A stretch of 64,000 nt of DNA, taken from assembly GCA_021399435.1 (NCBI GenBank), contig JAJTUP010000021.1:124001-188000 (forward strand), given 5' to 3'. Both the position numbers and the translations under genes were made by a program. Positions within the stretch are counted from its first letter, which is position 1; every line of letters starts with the position of its first letter. The notes beneath the pieces were generated by a model. The model did no database searches. It was given only the letters and a program-made list of their open reading frames with translations, and was not told where the DNA came from. Shown here in pieces: positions 45,927 to 55,857 of this stretch. The DNA comes from Diaporthe sp. PMI_573 (lineage: Eukaryota; Ascomycota; Sordariomycetes; Diaporthales; Diaporthaceae).

Positions 45927-46080
45927 TGTTGAACGAAATAGCCGCTATTTCTTTAGTAGTAGATAGATTTCTTTCAGAAGGAGTTTTCTTTCTATAAGGG
46001 GCTTTTCCTTTTTCTCTCACATTTCCATTCAGAGTAAGGGTTAAATACTATAGGCCTATTTTAGGCCTATATCTTCAACA
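45927..46080. repeat. Probable 154-bp LTR (TGTTGAAC ... CTTCAACA)
   Basis: The segment starts TGTTGAACGAAATAGCCGC and ends TATATCTTCAACA, so it has the short inverted ends TGTTGAA/TTCAACA typical of copia-group LTRs. Its first ~23 bases recur at 45534. The flanking bases do not form a target duplication. R1 copy 5 lies directly to its right. Confidence 0.5.
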
Positions 46081-46088
46081 GAAGGGGT

Positions 46089-46609
46089 GTTAAATGGAAA
46101 CGCTCGTGTAGGCGCTGTACGTAGGGAGTTACCCTAGACTTTATGTAAGGAGTTACCCTAGACTTAGTGCTAGTGGCGTGCGCGGCGGCAGATGAGTTTG
46201 GTGGCTGTGAGCCGATTTTTTAGGCTATTTTAAGACCCTAACTTCGAACCTCTGCATTCCCCTTATTTCTTACCCAAAAAGCATATAACCTAGTTTGTTA
46301 GATAGCCTGATTTCTGAAGTTTATCTGTATTTAGTTTGGTTACTACCAGGGTTAGGGTTGGCTAGTTATTTATGGCTGAAGAGAGTGGGTCTGGGGGCCG
46401 AATTTTCCGGCCTCGCCATTCCTATACCAGAGCCACCTGCAGTGTGCCAAGGGTTGAGACAATGTCGGAGGGTGTGTGAGGAGGGCTGACAGAAGCCCAC
46501 TCAAATTCAATGCAAAGTTGTCCGAACCATTCTCAATTGTCCCAACTTGCCTCCAGGCACCCTGCTGCGACCCTGCCACACACACACTGCTGAAGGCACT
46601 AACCTTCAG
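46089..46609 (-). repeat. R1 copy 5, inverted relative to copy 4
   Basis: 521 bp from GTTAAATGG to CCTTCAG. Flanks AAGGGGT and AAAAGGT could be a 7-bp duplication in which two G have become A. It contains the 64-codon frame seen in the other copies, with substitutions. Together with copy 4 it forms an inverted pair about 670 bp apart. Confidence 0.7.
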
Positions 46610-46616
46610 AAAAGGT

Positions 46617-47600
46617 TTTAGTAAAATCTACCCCTTTTCTCTATTAGAATCTTCTAACTACTAATCGAGCTTTAAACTTAAAAACTTAATTATTCTTGTC
46701 CTTTTTCTCTCTTAGGACTAGTTAACTAATAATAGGCTTTTAATTTTCTAGAAGCTTACTATCTGGCTAAATTTAAGGATATTTTATAGAATAATCTACT
46801 TAAATTTACTATAAATCGCCTATAGCTATTTAGCCTTATTAAGGCTTCTTTATATTTATTTCTAGGTCTAAAGAGCTTAAGTATTAGTAGTACTAAATGC
46901 TATTTAGCGTGCTTTCTAAAAGATAAAATAGATAATTTTTTTAGTATATAATAGGTTTATTTCTTTAGGTAGAGTTGGACTTAAACCCTTTGAAGACAAT
47001 TTTATAGGGCCTAAAATAGGCCCTATATTCTCTAATTTCCCGGAATTCTATAGGGGGTCTCCTTTTATAAAGAGTATAGGTAAGCCTAAAAGAGGCTCTT
47101 CTAGGGGGTCTAAAATAGGCCTGACGAATACTATAGGGCCTAAGAGAGGCCTAGCAGCTTCTAGAGGGCCTAAGAGAGGCCCACTAGACTTTAGAGAGCC
47201 TAAAATAGGCTCTCCGGTAGTTATAAAATCTATATCCCTATCTAAAGAGTCTAAAAGACCCTTCTAGACCCCTTCTAGCCTAAAACCGCCACTAGTATCT
47301 AAACTAGTATTTATACTGCTTAAATCCTTATAAATCTTGATAATAGAGGTTTTTAAAACAGTATGCCTTTTAGAGAGATATATTTGATATATATTATTCC
47401 CTAATACTGCTAACAAATAGCCTGTTTTAGTCCTAAGGGCTAATTTATAGCCCTTTAGACGCTTTTCTTTAGATAGGAAGACCTTATAGCAAGCCCCTAT
47501 AACCCTGTATTTCTTTAAAAGAGGTTTATAGGTTTTAGAGGGCTCTAGCTCATTATAAAGCTCTTGATAGGCCGTAAGATCTCTTGGAGGTCACGTGAGG
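46617..47600 (-). pseudogene. Copia pol relic (integrase-RT linker) with Pro/Leu repeat tract
   Basis: On the minus strand about 47.6-47.3 kb reads LLKKYRVIGACYKVFLSKEK, then RLKGYKLALRTKTGYL and NIYQIYLSKRHTV, matching the copia segment after the integrase core (the pattern 'lrvyGckaYvhip-ekr ... pra--GylvGY ... Yriw-p--rkv'). Next comes a repeat tract (about 47.25-47.03 kb) encoding (A/S)RPLLGPLE-like units, whose DNA is built from GGCCTAARAGAGGC-type repeats. It is broken by stops. The RT itself is not preserved. Confidence 0.5.
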
Positions 47601-48337
47601 ATCGAGGGGATGATTATGTAATCAAGTAATAATAGTATAAAGATAAAAGTATTATTGCTGGATTTTTCTCGTTGCTTGCTTGCTTGAATGTCTGACCTAT
47701 TCTCGAGAGAGGACCTGCTTATTTATAGCTTTAAAAGAGGGTTTATAGAATATTCGAGAATTTATTAATTACTAATTACCAAGTGGTAATTAGTAATCTA
47801 TTAGCTAATAATTAGCATATTATTATGTAATATAGAATTCCTTGGAAGTGGGTCGAATAGACTAGATCCAAAGAAGGTGGGTCGAGGCGTATATATAGTT
47901 TCCGCCTGCCCACTAGGTAGAAGGTTCTAGAAACCGGCTTACGTAAGCAGATTACGTAAGCATATATTATTGGCTTATATTATAGTATGGGTTATTAGTA
48001 TGCGAGATATACCAGTCTTAGCCTTATGGCCCTAATAATTAATAAGTTATTAAAGAAGGAAATATTTTTTATTTATTTATTATTTGGGCTTTTTATTCTT
48101 TTATTTTATTTCGGGGGTTTATTATATATAAGTAATATATATTATTATAATTCTTATTTTATATAGTATTACGTAAGCACGTCTGCTTATATAATCGGGC
48201 TAATATACTTATAAGATCTCTATTTGTAAGAGCAGTAAAGTTAATTAACTCTAAAACAGTAGATATAGCGGTAAGCCTATAGCAAACATAGAAGCCTCTA
48301 AAAGATGAGTCTTAAAAATAACTCTTTAGTATATATA
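47601..48337. other. AT-rich sequence with palindromes, probable LTR or leader remains
   Basis: Holds the perfect inverted repeat ATTACTAATTACCA-AG-TGGTAATTAGTAAT (47768-47797) and repeated TTACGTAAGCA motifs (47940, 47953, 48170). No gene. It directly precedes the switch to balanced composition at 48338. Confidence 0.4.
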
Positions 48338-48354
48338 TTAAACGGAAACGCTTG
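48338..48354 (-). repeat. R1 end fragment at the island border
   Basis: TTAAACGGAAACGCTTG matches the R1 terminus (TTAAACGGAAACGCTCG) at all but one position. No further R1 sequence follows. The ankyrin pseudogene begins immediately after it. Confidence 0.5.
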
Positions 48355-50455
48355 ATTTTGGCTATATGCCTATAGGGCGTGCACGCCGGGAGATAAGTTC
48401 GACCCTCCGGGTTGCTTGCGCTGATATTGGCGCCGTGATCAAGGAGCAGTTTGGTCATCCCAGCTAAGCCGCCAAAGCTGGCAGATGTGAGGGGGCTGCT
48501 GCGCTTATGATTCTTGGGTATCTCGGGGCCAGCTTTGCCCCCGCTTTCGAGAATGATGCGTAGGGCCTGAGAACAATGGCTGTCGACCGCATGCTGGACC
48601 GTGCTCCGGCCTTGAAAATCTATCTCATCCGAATCAGAGCCATGAGCAATCAAAAGTCTCATATCGTCGAACTGGGCCCGGGCCGTGGCCCAGTCTAGCG
48701 CGGTGCGGCCTTGGGCATCCGTGGCGGAGACGGCACCTGGATTGTCCCGAAGCTCCTCGGCGAGTTCTTTGGGAGTAGACCCAAGACAATCTTGTGGATC
48801 ACGGGGAAGTTTTGCTCCTCAACCCAGTCCCTGTCAGGGCGCTCCGTGATGCAGCAAAGGCCCTGTCGCTCCTCATCGCTACATTTGTTGCAAAGGATGA
48901 AATCCCACGCGTGGTCATATGACCTCAAGAATTTGGTTAGCCAGATCGACAATAACGTTGCCGTAACCTGAAACATTTTAGCACTTACTCATCATCTACA
49001 TACGCTCCCTGGTTGAGCAAGAACTAAACGGTCTTATACTTATCCATTCCGCCATAAAGCGCCCACTAGGACTATCAGTGTCTGAAATACTTTCCTGTGA
49101 ACCAAGGGATTGGCAAGACCTACTCTAAGTAGAGTGAAACCTCGAGAAAAGCTTGCATCTACTGGAGAAGCCAAACCCAATTCAAATAGGTGCTTCAGCC
49201 CTTCGATGTTCCCTTTCATCGCGTAAAGAATCGAGAGAGCCGTGTCCCCAATCATTCTTGATTGCGGGAGTTGAAACTGAGGTTCTACATTCGGGGCATC
49301 CCATAAGGTGTTGAGTAGCGCCAGCGATGAGATGCTGTCGGTCTGGAGGGGTCTGAAAGTCAAGAATGAGTTCGGCGTCTCCATGTTATGAGGTTCGTCA
49401 GTAATATTGTTGTACTGTGTTGTAGGAGAGGGGGCTCCTTCGCAGCCGACGTCTCGGGGTGCTGGAGTTGACTGTCTGAAAACCGAGCCCTGGCTGGAAG
49501 TGAACAGCCGACATTCGTGCCCGGCGCAAAGGTCGCACTGATTGCCAACAGAATTGCGTCGGATTGTGAGCAGATGGAGGAGTTTTTCATTAGGCACGTT
49601 TGAAATCTCCTCTGAGCTCAAATCCGCCCAAAAGAAGGCTTCACGCTTCAGGATGTGGTTTCGAAATGCGCGACCGACTTTCGCTAAGTCCTGAGCTCGC
49701 GAGTCGTTGGCGAGAAGGTGGCAGAGCTGGCTGATAATTACATTCGATGATTTTTCGTAATGTCCGAATTTCACCGAGCTGTCGGTGCCAAAGGGCAAAA
49801 AGTGCAGATAATCCTGGATTTGGCCAAGTCTGCGCGTTAGTGTTAGCCATTTGCGGAGTGCTTCCGGGGAATGTTTTTTTTTTTGAAGATGGGGCAAAAC
49901 GCGATCGATAATAGTTTTCGGCAATCTAGGTCCAGGTTTGTTTTCAAAGTAGAAGGTCTTTTGGCTTTCGATCTCCATGCGTTCAAGGCCTTCTATTCTC
50001 AGGATCACGGATACGAGCCGGCCAAAATCTGACTTCTCTTGCCACATGGACGCAGCATCCTAAAGCCCGCATATCTGCCCTACCAAGTCCTTCTGATCGT
50101 TCCAACCATCTGGGATAGCTGGGTTGCCGCGATTACAAGCTTGTACATGGCGCCTGATACGCTCCTCGACAGCAGGGCTGATCAGCTCTTTCATTAGAAC
50201 TTTCGGGTCGGGGATTCCCCGATTCTGCCGCTTCAATGAAGGACCTGTCTCGTCAATACTTGGGGCCAACATTGAGCCCTCGGGTGCAGATCGCTTCCTT
50301 AAGGGACCCGGCCGTAGATTTTCCGTCCGATAGTTCTCTCTCGAGTTGAGCTTGGACGTCAAAACAGAGGAACCGGATGACCAGCCCAACCGGAGCACCG
50401 GAGGCGTGGGCCAACGGGGCCATGAGTCTCCAGAGGGTAAGTATGCATTTTCCAT
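48355..50455 (-). pseudogene. Ankyrin-repeat protein gene, broken by stops and frameshifts
   Basis: The minus strand from 50455 encodes a long protein: MENAYLPSGDSWPRW..., a basic/Pro-rich stretch, then KVLMKELISPAVEERIRRHV. An in-frame TAG (50060-50062, expected CAG) is followed by 335 further open codons (SDFGRLVSVILRIEGLERM ... GDTALSILYAMKGNIEGLKH). After a frameshift near 49.06 kb and a TAG at 49024-49026, ankyrin sequence continues (FLLNQGAYVDDE; a conserved EEQNFPVIHKIVLGLLPK). A one-base deletion near 48.77 kb is followed by DAQGRTALDWA, MRLLIAHGSD and MTKLLLDHGANI. The 3' end is cut by R1. Fungal ankyrin proteins of this kind often act in recognition or signalling. The N-terminal half has no domain I can name with confidence. 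Confidence 0.6.
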
Positions 50456-50558
50456 TTAAATGGTCAAGCAGAGAGGACTACAAAATGATGCACAGACTTC
50501 AAGAAGTGAATTGAGGAAACAATGATGAGTTATGGAACATATGATTGTCTCATCGCAA
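50456..50558. other. Short spacer upstream of ankyrin pseudogene, downstream of oxidase gene
   Basis: A 103-bp gap between the 3' end of the FAD oxidase gene and the first codon of the ankyrin pseudogene, both on the minus strand. Confidence 0.35.
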
Positions 50559-52285
50559 TCAAATTCTTTGGAGTTTGAACCCGCCCCAATTCTGTCGGGT
50601 GAAAACCTCCAAAGGATCATACGCAGCCTGAACATTCCTCATTCGTTCAAGGTTCTCCACTGGAAACCCAACGAAGGGGTCCTGAAACTCCGCAGCGTCG
50701 CCCATATAGATGAACTCAGATGCTAGACCTTTGGCTTGGTTCTCCAAGTGCATGCTGTCAAGTACTCCACGAGCAAAGTTCGTGACTCGCAGATCGCTCT
50801 CTTCGTCGTCCCAGGCTGTGGACGTTTGCCAGACTGTATTCATCATTGTCAGCGAGAGTCTACTGATCACGTTTAATGTACTGACTAATAAGAGCGTCGC
50901 TGGAGTCCAAACCCCAAACATTACCAACGCCATTGTTCTCAGCCACACTCATTGCACTAGGGGCCATGGTGTTCAGTACCAATGTCGGGATGAGGCCTTT
51001 GACGTCGCTGATATCCTCGACGCCTGCTTTCCAGACCTCATATATGCGATAAAGCTGGTCCGCATCTGCCTTCATCGTCTTGTGGCCGAATTGAATTCTG
51101 TGATCGCTCAGACTTAGAATCTGCGACCATTTGATGGCACGCTCATTACACACATATAATAATGAAGCGCCGTGGGAGAAGTTGACTAACCGAAACATCT
51201 GAAATGGACTATCCAGCTGACTGTGGAGGTCAATAGGTCGTTGAACGACATTATGGGTGGCGACAGAGGGCATGTCGGAGAACCTCTGAAAAGACGATGG
51301 CGGTGAGTTGTTCCCCTCTTGAACACCTCGCAGAACGGCGGAGACTTCTTTAGTCGTAGTATTGTAGGTGATGGTGATGATGGATCCAGCCCCAATCTCA
51401 GGATCTTGATTTTTCGCTAAATCGACAGTAGCAGCAATAAAATTGCGAATAAACGACTCGTTGAAGACCTGTAGGGTAGTACTGATCTTGGGGATGGGCA
51501 ACGTTTTCAACACGAACTTTGTAACCACACCAAAGTTGCTCCCACCCCCCTTTAGAGCCCAAAATAGCTCCGGGTTTGAAGTTGAACTCGCGACCACTTG
51601 TGTTCCGTTCCCAAGAACCACATCGTAGCTGATAACGTTGTCCATGGCAAATCCGTACTTGTTTGTCAGGTAATGAAACCCGCCTATTAGCGAGAGTCCA
51701 GATACGCCGATGGTCTTCATGCGGCCTCCGATGCAGTACAGGTTGTGAGGAGCCAAGGCTGTATAAACGTCCACCCAACGGTTTCCAGAACCAACTGAAA
51801 CAGTTGAGTCTTGGAGATTGACTTGAATATCCGTCAAGCCATTCAGAGCCAGTAAGACGCCACCATCAATGTCATTAGAACCTGGAAACTAAATCACAGT
51901 ATTGTCAGTGTCACTACACAATCTAGTTGGGCAGAATTCTCACATTCATGTGACCTCCTCCGCGGATGGCAAATTGCGCGCCGCATGCAGCAAGCACGGA
52001 CATACCTGCTGCAACCTGAGCCGCGCTCTGTGGCACAAAAATGCATTTTGGCTCAAGAACAGCTCGAATGTCGTAGAAGTCTTCGGCTTGGGAGGTGAAT
52101 CCACTCGAATTCTTGAGCAGAAGCAAGTCTCCAAACATGGCAGAAAGCTGTGCGCAAGCACAAGTTGCTCCATCACCCAGCCCTGGGAGCGAGTCGAGGT
52201 GAGCAAGAGGAGTATCGGCACGCCTCGCAGGGTTGAGTGCGGCGGCGAAACCTAGGCTCGAAGCTAGCAAGTGCAATGGAAGCAT
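50559..52285 (-). CDS. Secreted FAD-linked oxidoreductase (PCMH/berberine-bridge type)
   Basis: Exons 51944-52285, 50886-51888 and 50559-50833 (minus strand) give 539 residues. Introns of 55 and 52 nt have GT-AG ends and branch sites (CTGAC). Both junctions are fixed by frame. A signal peptide (MLPLHLLASSLGFAAALNP) is followed by the FAD-binding domain, with FAIRGGGHMN (His112, the usual 8-alpha-histidyl FAD attachment site), DIDGGVLLALNGL, GVSGLSLIGG, NVISYDVVLGNG and ELFWALKGGGSNFGVVTKF. The substrate domain follows, and the protein ends YDPLEVFTRQNWGGFKLQ. The second attachment cysteine of bicovalent flavoproteins is not present at the equivalent site, so single covalent linkage is likely. 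Such enzymes oxidise sugars, alkaloids or polyketide/terpenoid intermediates. It is divergent from the GH3 gene, and their shared promoter holds two TACGCGTA sites. Confidence 0.9.
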
Positions 52286-52637
52286 TTCGTGAAACTAATG
52301 TCTACTGCAGTTGAAAGTGTGATCAAATTTGGAGACTTTGATGAATAATTGGTGGTTGTCAAAAAGTCTGACGTTGAGGGTTGGATGAGACCCTGTGATA
52401 TATAGTTCTGTGTCCGTCAATTCCCGTCGACGACCACAGGTCGCAGCTCGGTGTTCCTGCCCCGGCCATGTCCTAGATATGCCGAAGGCTTCGGGAGCAA
52501 TCGCGAATTGACTCATCGCCAGTTGAGGCTGCTTTGTGCTCCGGTCTCCCACAGGTGGCTATCAGTTCGAGGAGAAATACGATTCATAATTAATGAGGTG
52601 GCGACTTATCACCCACCTTAGTCTATGCGGTGGGTTT

Positions 52638-52645
52638 TACGCGTA
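52638..52645. promoter_or_regulatory. TACGCGTA palindrome, site 1
   Basis: Located 353 bp upstream of the FAD oxidase start and 505 bp upstream of the GH3 start, within TTTTACGCGTATTTCG. Confidence 0.45.
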
Positions 52646-52815
52646 TTTCGTCGGTCTACCCACAGCCCCTTTTTCAAAAGATCACATCATGTCAAGATCG
52701 CAAATGATCCAGATCACCATCAGTGACGATCGTGTTTGTTTGTGGTTAGTCTGACCGGGCCCTTGGTGCGTGGGCTTGAACACGATTGAGGTTAGCTGCT
52801 CATAAAAAGTGGAGA

Positions 52816-52823
52816 TACGCGTA
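52816..52823. promoter_or_regulatory. TACGCGTA palindrome, site 2
   Basis: Located 327 bp upstream of the GH3 start, within GGAGATACGCGTATAAGAC, which extends the match to sites 3 and 4 (TACGCGTATAA). Confidence 0.5.
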
Positions 52824-53149
52824 TAAGACTTGGCGTCACGGGCGGTATCCTGGAGCGTACAGATACACGTACATGGCTGTGGGCCTGAATTATTTGTCAA
52901 GAGTGCTATTTTTATGATCTACAAACGAAGAGGATCCAGATTCAGGGATATGGACCCGTCGCAGGTGTTGCCTTGCCTGCGGCAACATGGGCACACTGTC
53001 AGTGAGAAACCAAATCATCCATGGGTTCTCATCATTGGGAAAAGGATCCCTCTTCCTCCCGATAGATTGATAAATAAACAAGACGCCCTACTTTGCTCAC
53101 CATTGCATTGAGATTATCATCTGTATATTGGTCGAAACTCGGAACGAAG

Positions 53150-55617
53150 ATGTATTATCAAGTAACTTTGTGGCTTCTTTGTGCCGGCTCTGGATATTCT
53201 GCTTCAACTCCCAGTGGTGCGTCAGACTCTTTCTCTTACGAGAGGACATACTGATGAGACTAATGACACAATAGCGGACAGCACAACTGCATGGGATAGT
53301 GCCGTCGGAAAGGCCAATGCGATTCTGGCTGAGCTGACTCTGGAAGAGAAAGCCGGCATAATCACAGGCGCTGATCCGCTCGATGGTCTGGGCTGCATTG
53401 GCAGCATTGGACCAGTTCCGCGTCTGAACTTTTCCGGCATCTGTTATTCCGATGGTTCATCCGGAGTCAATCGGGCTGATTTGACCAGCGTCTTCCCAGC
53501 GGGCTTGACAGCGGCTGCCACTTGGGACGCGGATTTGATATACAGACGCGCCGTCGCCATTGGCGAAGAATTTCGTGCGAAAGGAATGCGTGCTTGCCTA
53601 GGGTGGGTTCTTTTTCACCTCGTTAATAACAGTTTCGTTTACTGACGGAACGAATCCGGTCAGCCCTGTTGCAGGTCCTTTGGGTCGGCATCCTCTTGGC
53701 GGGCGCAATTGGGAGGGGTTTTCCGTTGACCCCTACCTGACTGGCGTTGCCATGAACGCCTCTATTCGCGGGCTGCAAAGCAACGGCGTGCAAGCAATTG
53801 CAAAACATTTCATCGGCAACGAGCAGGAGACTCAGAGGACTAACACAACTCTTCCCGACGGTTCCAATATCGACGCTGTCTCGTCCAACATGGATGATCG
53901 AACTCTACACGAGCTTTATCTATGGCCTTTCATGGATGCTGTTCAGGCAAAGCCAGCAGCTGTGATGTGCAGCTATAACAGATTCAACGAGACATACGCT
54001 TGCGAGCATTCCAAGCTCTTAAAATCTATCTTGAGGGATGAGTTGGGGTTCGAGGGTTACACCGTGTCCGACTGGTACGCCACGCATTCGACGGCAGACT
54101 CGATCAACGCTGGCTTGGATTTAGAGATGCCGGGAACGACTGTGCCTGGCCAAGGAGTTTCTTGGTTCGGGAAGCATGCCATAGCGGCCATTCAAGACGG
54201 CGCCGTATCGAATGACAGGCTAAACGAGATGGCCCGCCGGATTCTGACTCAATACTATCTGCTGGGCCAGGACGATGCCACCTTTCCGAGTCTCGATCCC
54301 TCCACTTTGTCAGTCATCGCCGCTCAGTACCAGCAGCCCTTGGGCAATCTCGTGACCAATCTACCAGCCCGAGATGTCAGAGGCGATCATGCCAAGCTCA
54401 TCCGTGAGATTGGTGCGGCTGGGGCAGTTTTGCTTAAGAATATCAACAATACTCTCCCGCTCACGACGCCTCGGAACATCGGGGTTTTTGGCAACGATGC
54501 TGGCGACCTGACCGACGGCCTCGTTTATCAAGACCCACCTGCGACATATGTCGGTTTCGAATACGGGACTCTGGACATTGGCGGAGGCTCTAGCAGCGTC
54601 CGCCATACATATGTGGTAACTCCCTTGGACGCGATCAAAGAGCGTGCCAGAGCGACTGGCGCCCGCGTACAGTTCATCTTGAACAATGACCGCTTGGCCG
54701 CTGCAGATTTCCACAGCCTTTATCCGACCCCTGACGTGTGTATCGTCTTTCTCAAGACATTCGCCGCCGAGGGCTTTGACCGCGTGTCGTTGGAGGCAGA
54801 CTGGAATTCAACGGCCGTAGTCACCAGCATTGCGGATATGTGTAACAACACCATTGTTATCACGCACTCGGTTGGCGTTAATAGTATGCCGTGGGCAAGC
54901 CATCGGAATGTCCATGCTATCATTGCTGCTCATCTTCCCGGCGAGCAAACTGGCAACTCTATTGTGGACGTCCTTTGGGGCGACGTCAATCCATCCGGCA
55001 GACTTCCCTACACGATACCCGCCAAGGATGAAGACTACAGCATTCCCATCGCCAACTTCACGGCGAGTGAGGTGACCAGTCCCGGTGCTTGGCAATCGAA
55101 CTTCACCGAGGGAATGTTGATCGACTACCGGCACTTCGACGCGCAGAGCATTGAGCCTTTGTACGAGTTCGGTTTTGGGCTGAGCTACACCACCTTTGAG
55201 CTGGTTTCGAGTATTTCCACGTCCTACGCGACAAGCACGACACCAAGCCCGGTTCTTGCGTATAATCAATCATCGAGTACCTTGGGCGATCTTTTCTCTC
55301 CTGTCATCAAATCGACTGTGCAAGTTGCCAATACTGGCACTCGTAGCGGTGCCACTGTTGTCCAGCTGTACCTGTCGTTTCCGTCTGATTCAGTTCCCTC
55401 GGGAACACCAGTTCGGGTCCTTCGAGGGTTCTCCAAGGTCATGCTTGAGCCTGGAGAGACGCGTGGAGTCAGCTTTGAAATGAGCCGAAGAGACGTCAGC
55501 TATTGGGATACTGTCGCTCAGGCTTGGCGCATTCCCGTGGGAGAGTTTCAGCTCCAGGTCGGCTTCAGCTCCAGAGATCTGCCGAAGTCTACCAAGATGT
55601 CTCTCTTCCAAGCTTGA
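53150..55617 (+). CDS. Secreted beta-glucosidase-like enzyme, glycoside hydrolase family 3
   Basis: Exons 53150-53216, 53275-53602 and 53664-55617 give 782 residues. Introns of 58 and 61 nt (GTGCGT...AATAG, GTGGGT...GTCAG) are fixed by frame and by the family sequence ACLGPVAGPLGRHPLGGRNW across the junction. The signal peptide is MYYQVTLWLLCAGSGYSAS. The GH3 N-terminal barrel shows YSDGSSGVN, KHFIGNEQE, CSYNRFN and the nucleophile in GYTVSDWYATHS (Asp268). The C-terminal GH3 domain follows (GAVLLKNINNTLPL, HLPGEQTGNSIVDVLWGDVN, PSGRLPYTIP), and then a fibronectin-III-like domain ending in EFQLQVGFSSRDLP. The protein is complete with no lesion. It should cleave beta-linked glucosides outside the cell, for example plant phenolic glucosides. 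Two TACGCGTA sites precede it, and a Tc1/mariner element lies 240 bp downstream. Confidence 0.93.
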
Positions 55618-55855
55618 AGATGCGGTTCTGCGGGGGTTGCGCACTTGAACGGCAATGTTGCAATTTCTGACACAAGCCCCACGGCGAGAGGTCTCCTAGG
55701 TCGTGCGGGCTTCCTAGCTTGGAGTTGTTTCTATTGATTTGTCCTCATCTGAAAGCCAATTATAGATTGTTCATTCGCTCCGACTGATCTCTCATAACCA
55801 CGTAATGTCCTTGCATCAATTCAGTTGTGGCCTCCAGGTGGCTTTTGGACACGTT
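55618..55855. other. 3' region of the GH3 gene
   Basis: A 240-bp stretch between the GH3 stop codon and the transposon end. It presumably holds the 3' untranslated region and polyadenylation signals. No coding frame. Confidence 0.4.
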
Positions 55856-55857
55856 TA

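Larger units (their letters stand above)
52286..53149. promoter_or_regulatory. Divergent promoter (FAD oxidase / GH3) with two TACGCGTA sites
   Basis: An 864-bp spacer between two divergent start codons. The palindrome TACGCGTA lies at 52638-52645 and 52816-52823, the latter as GATACGCGTATAAGAC. The same palindrome recurs in the other promoter regions of this gene group. Confidence 0.55.
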
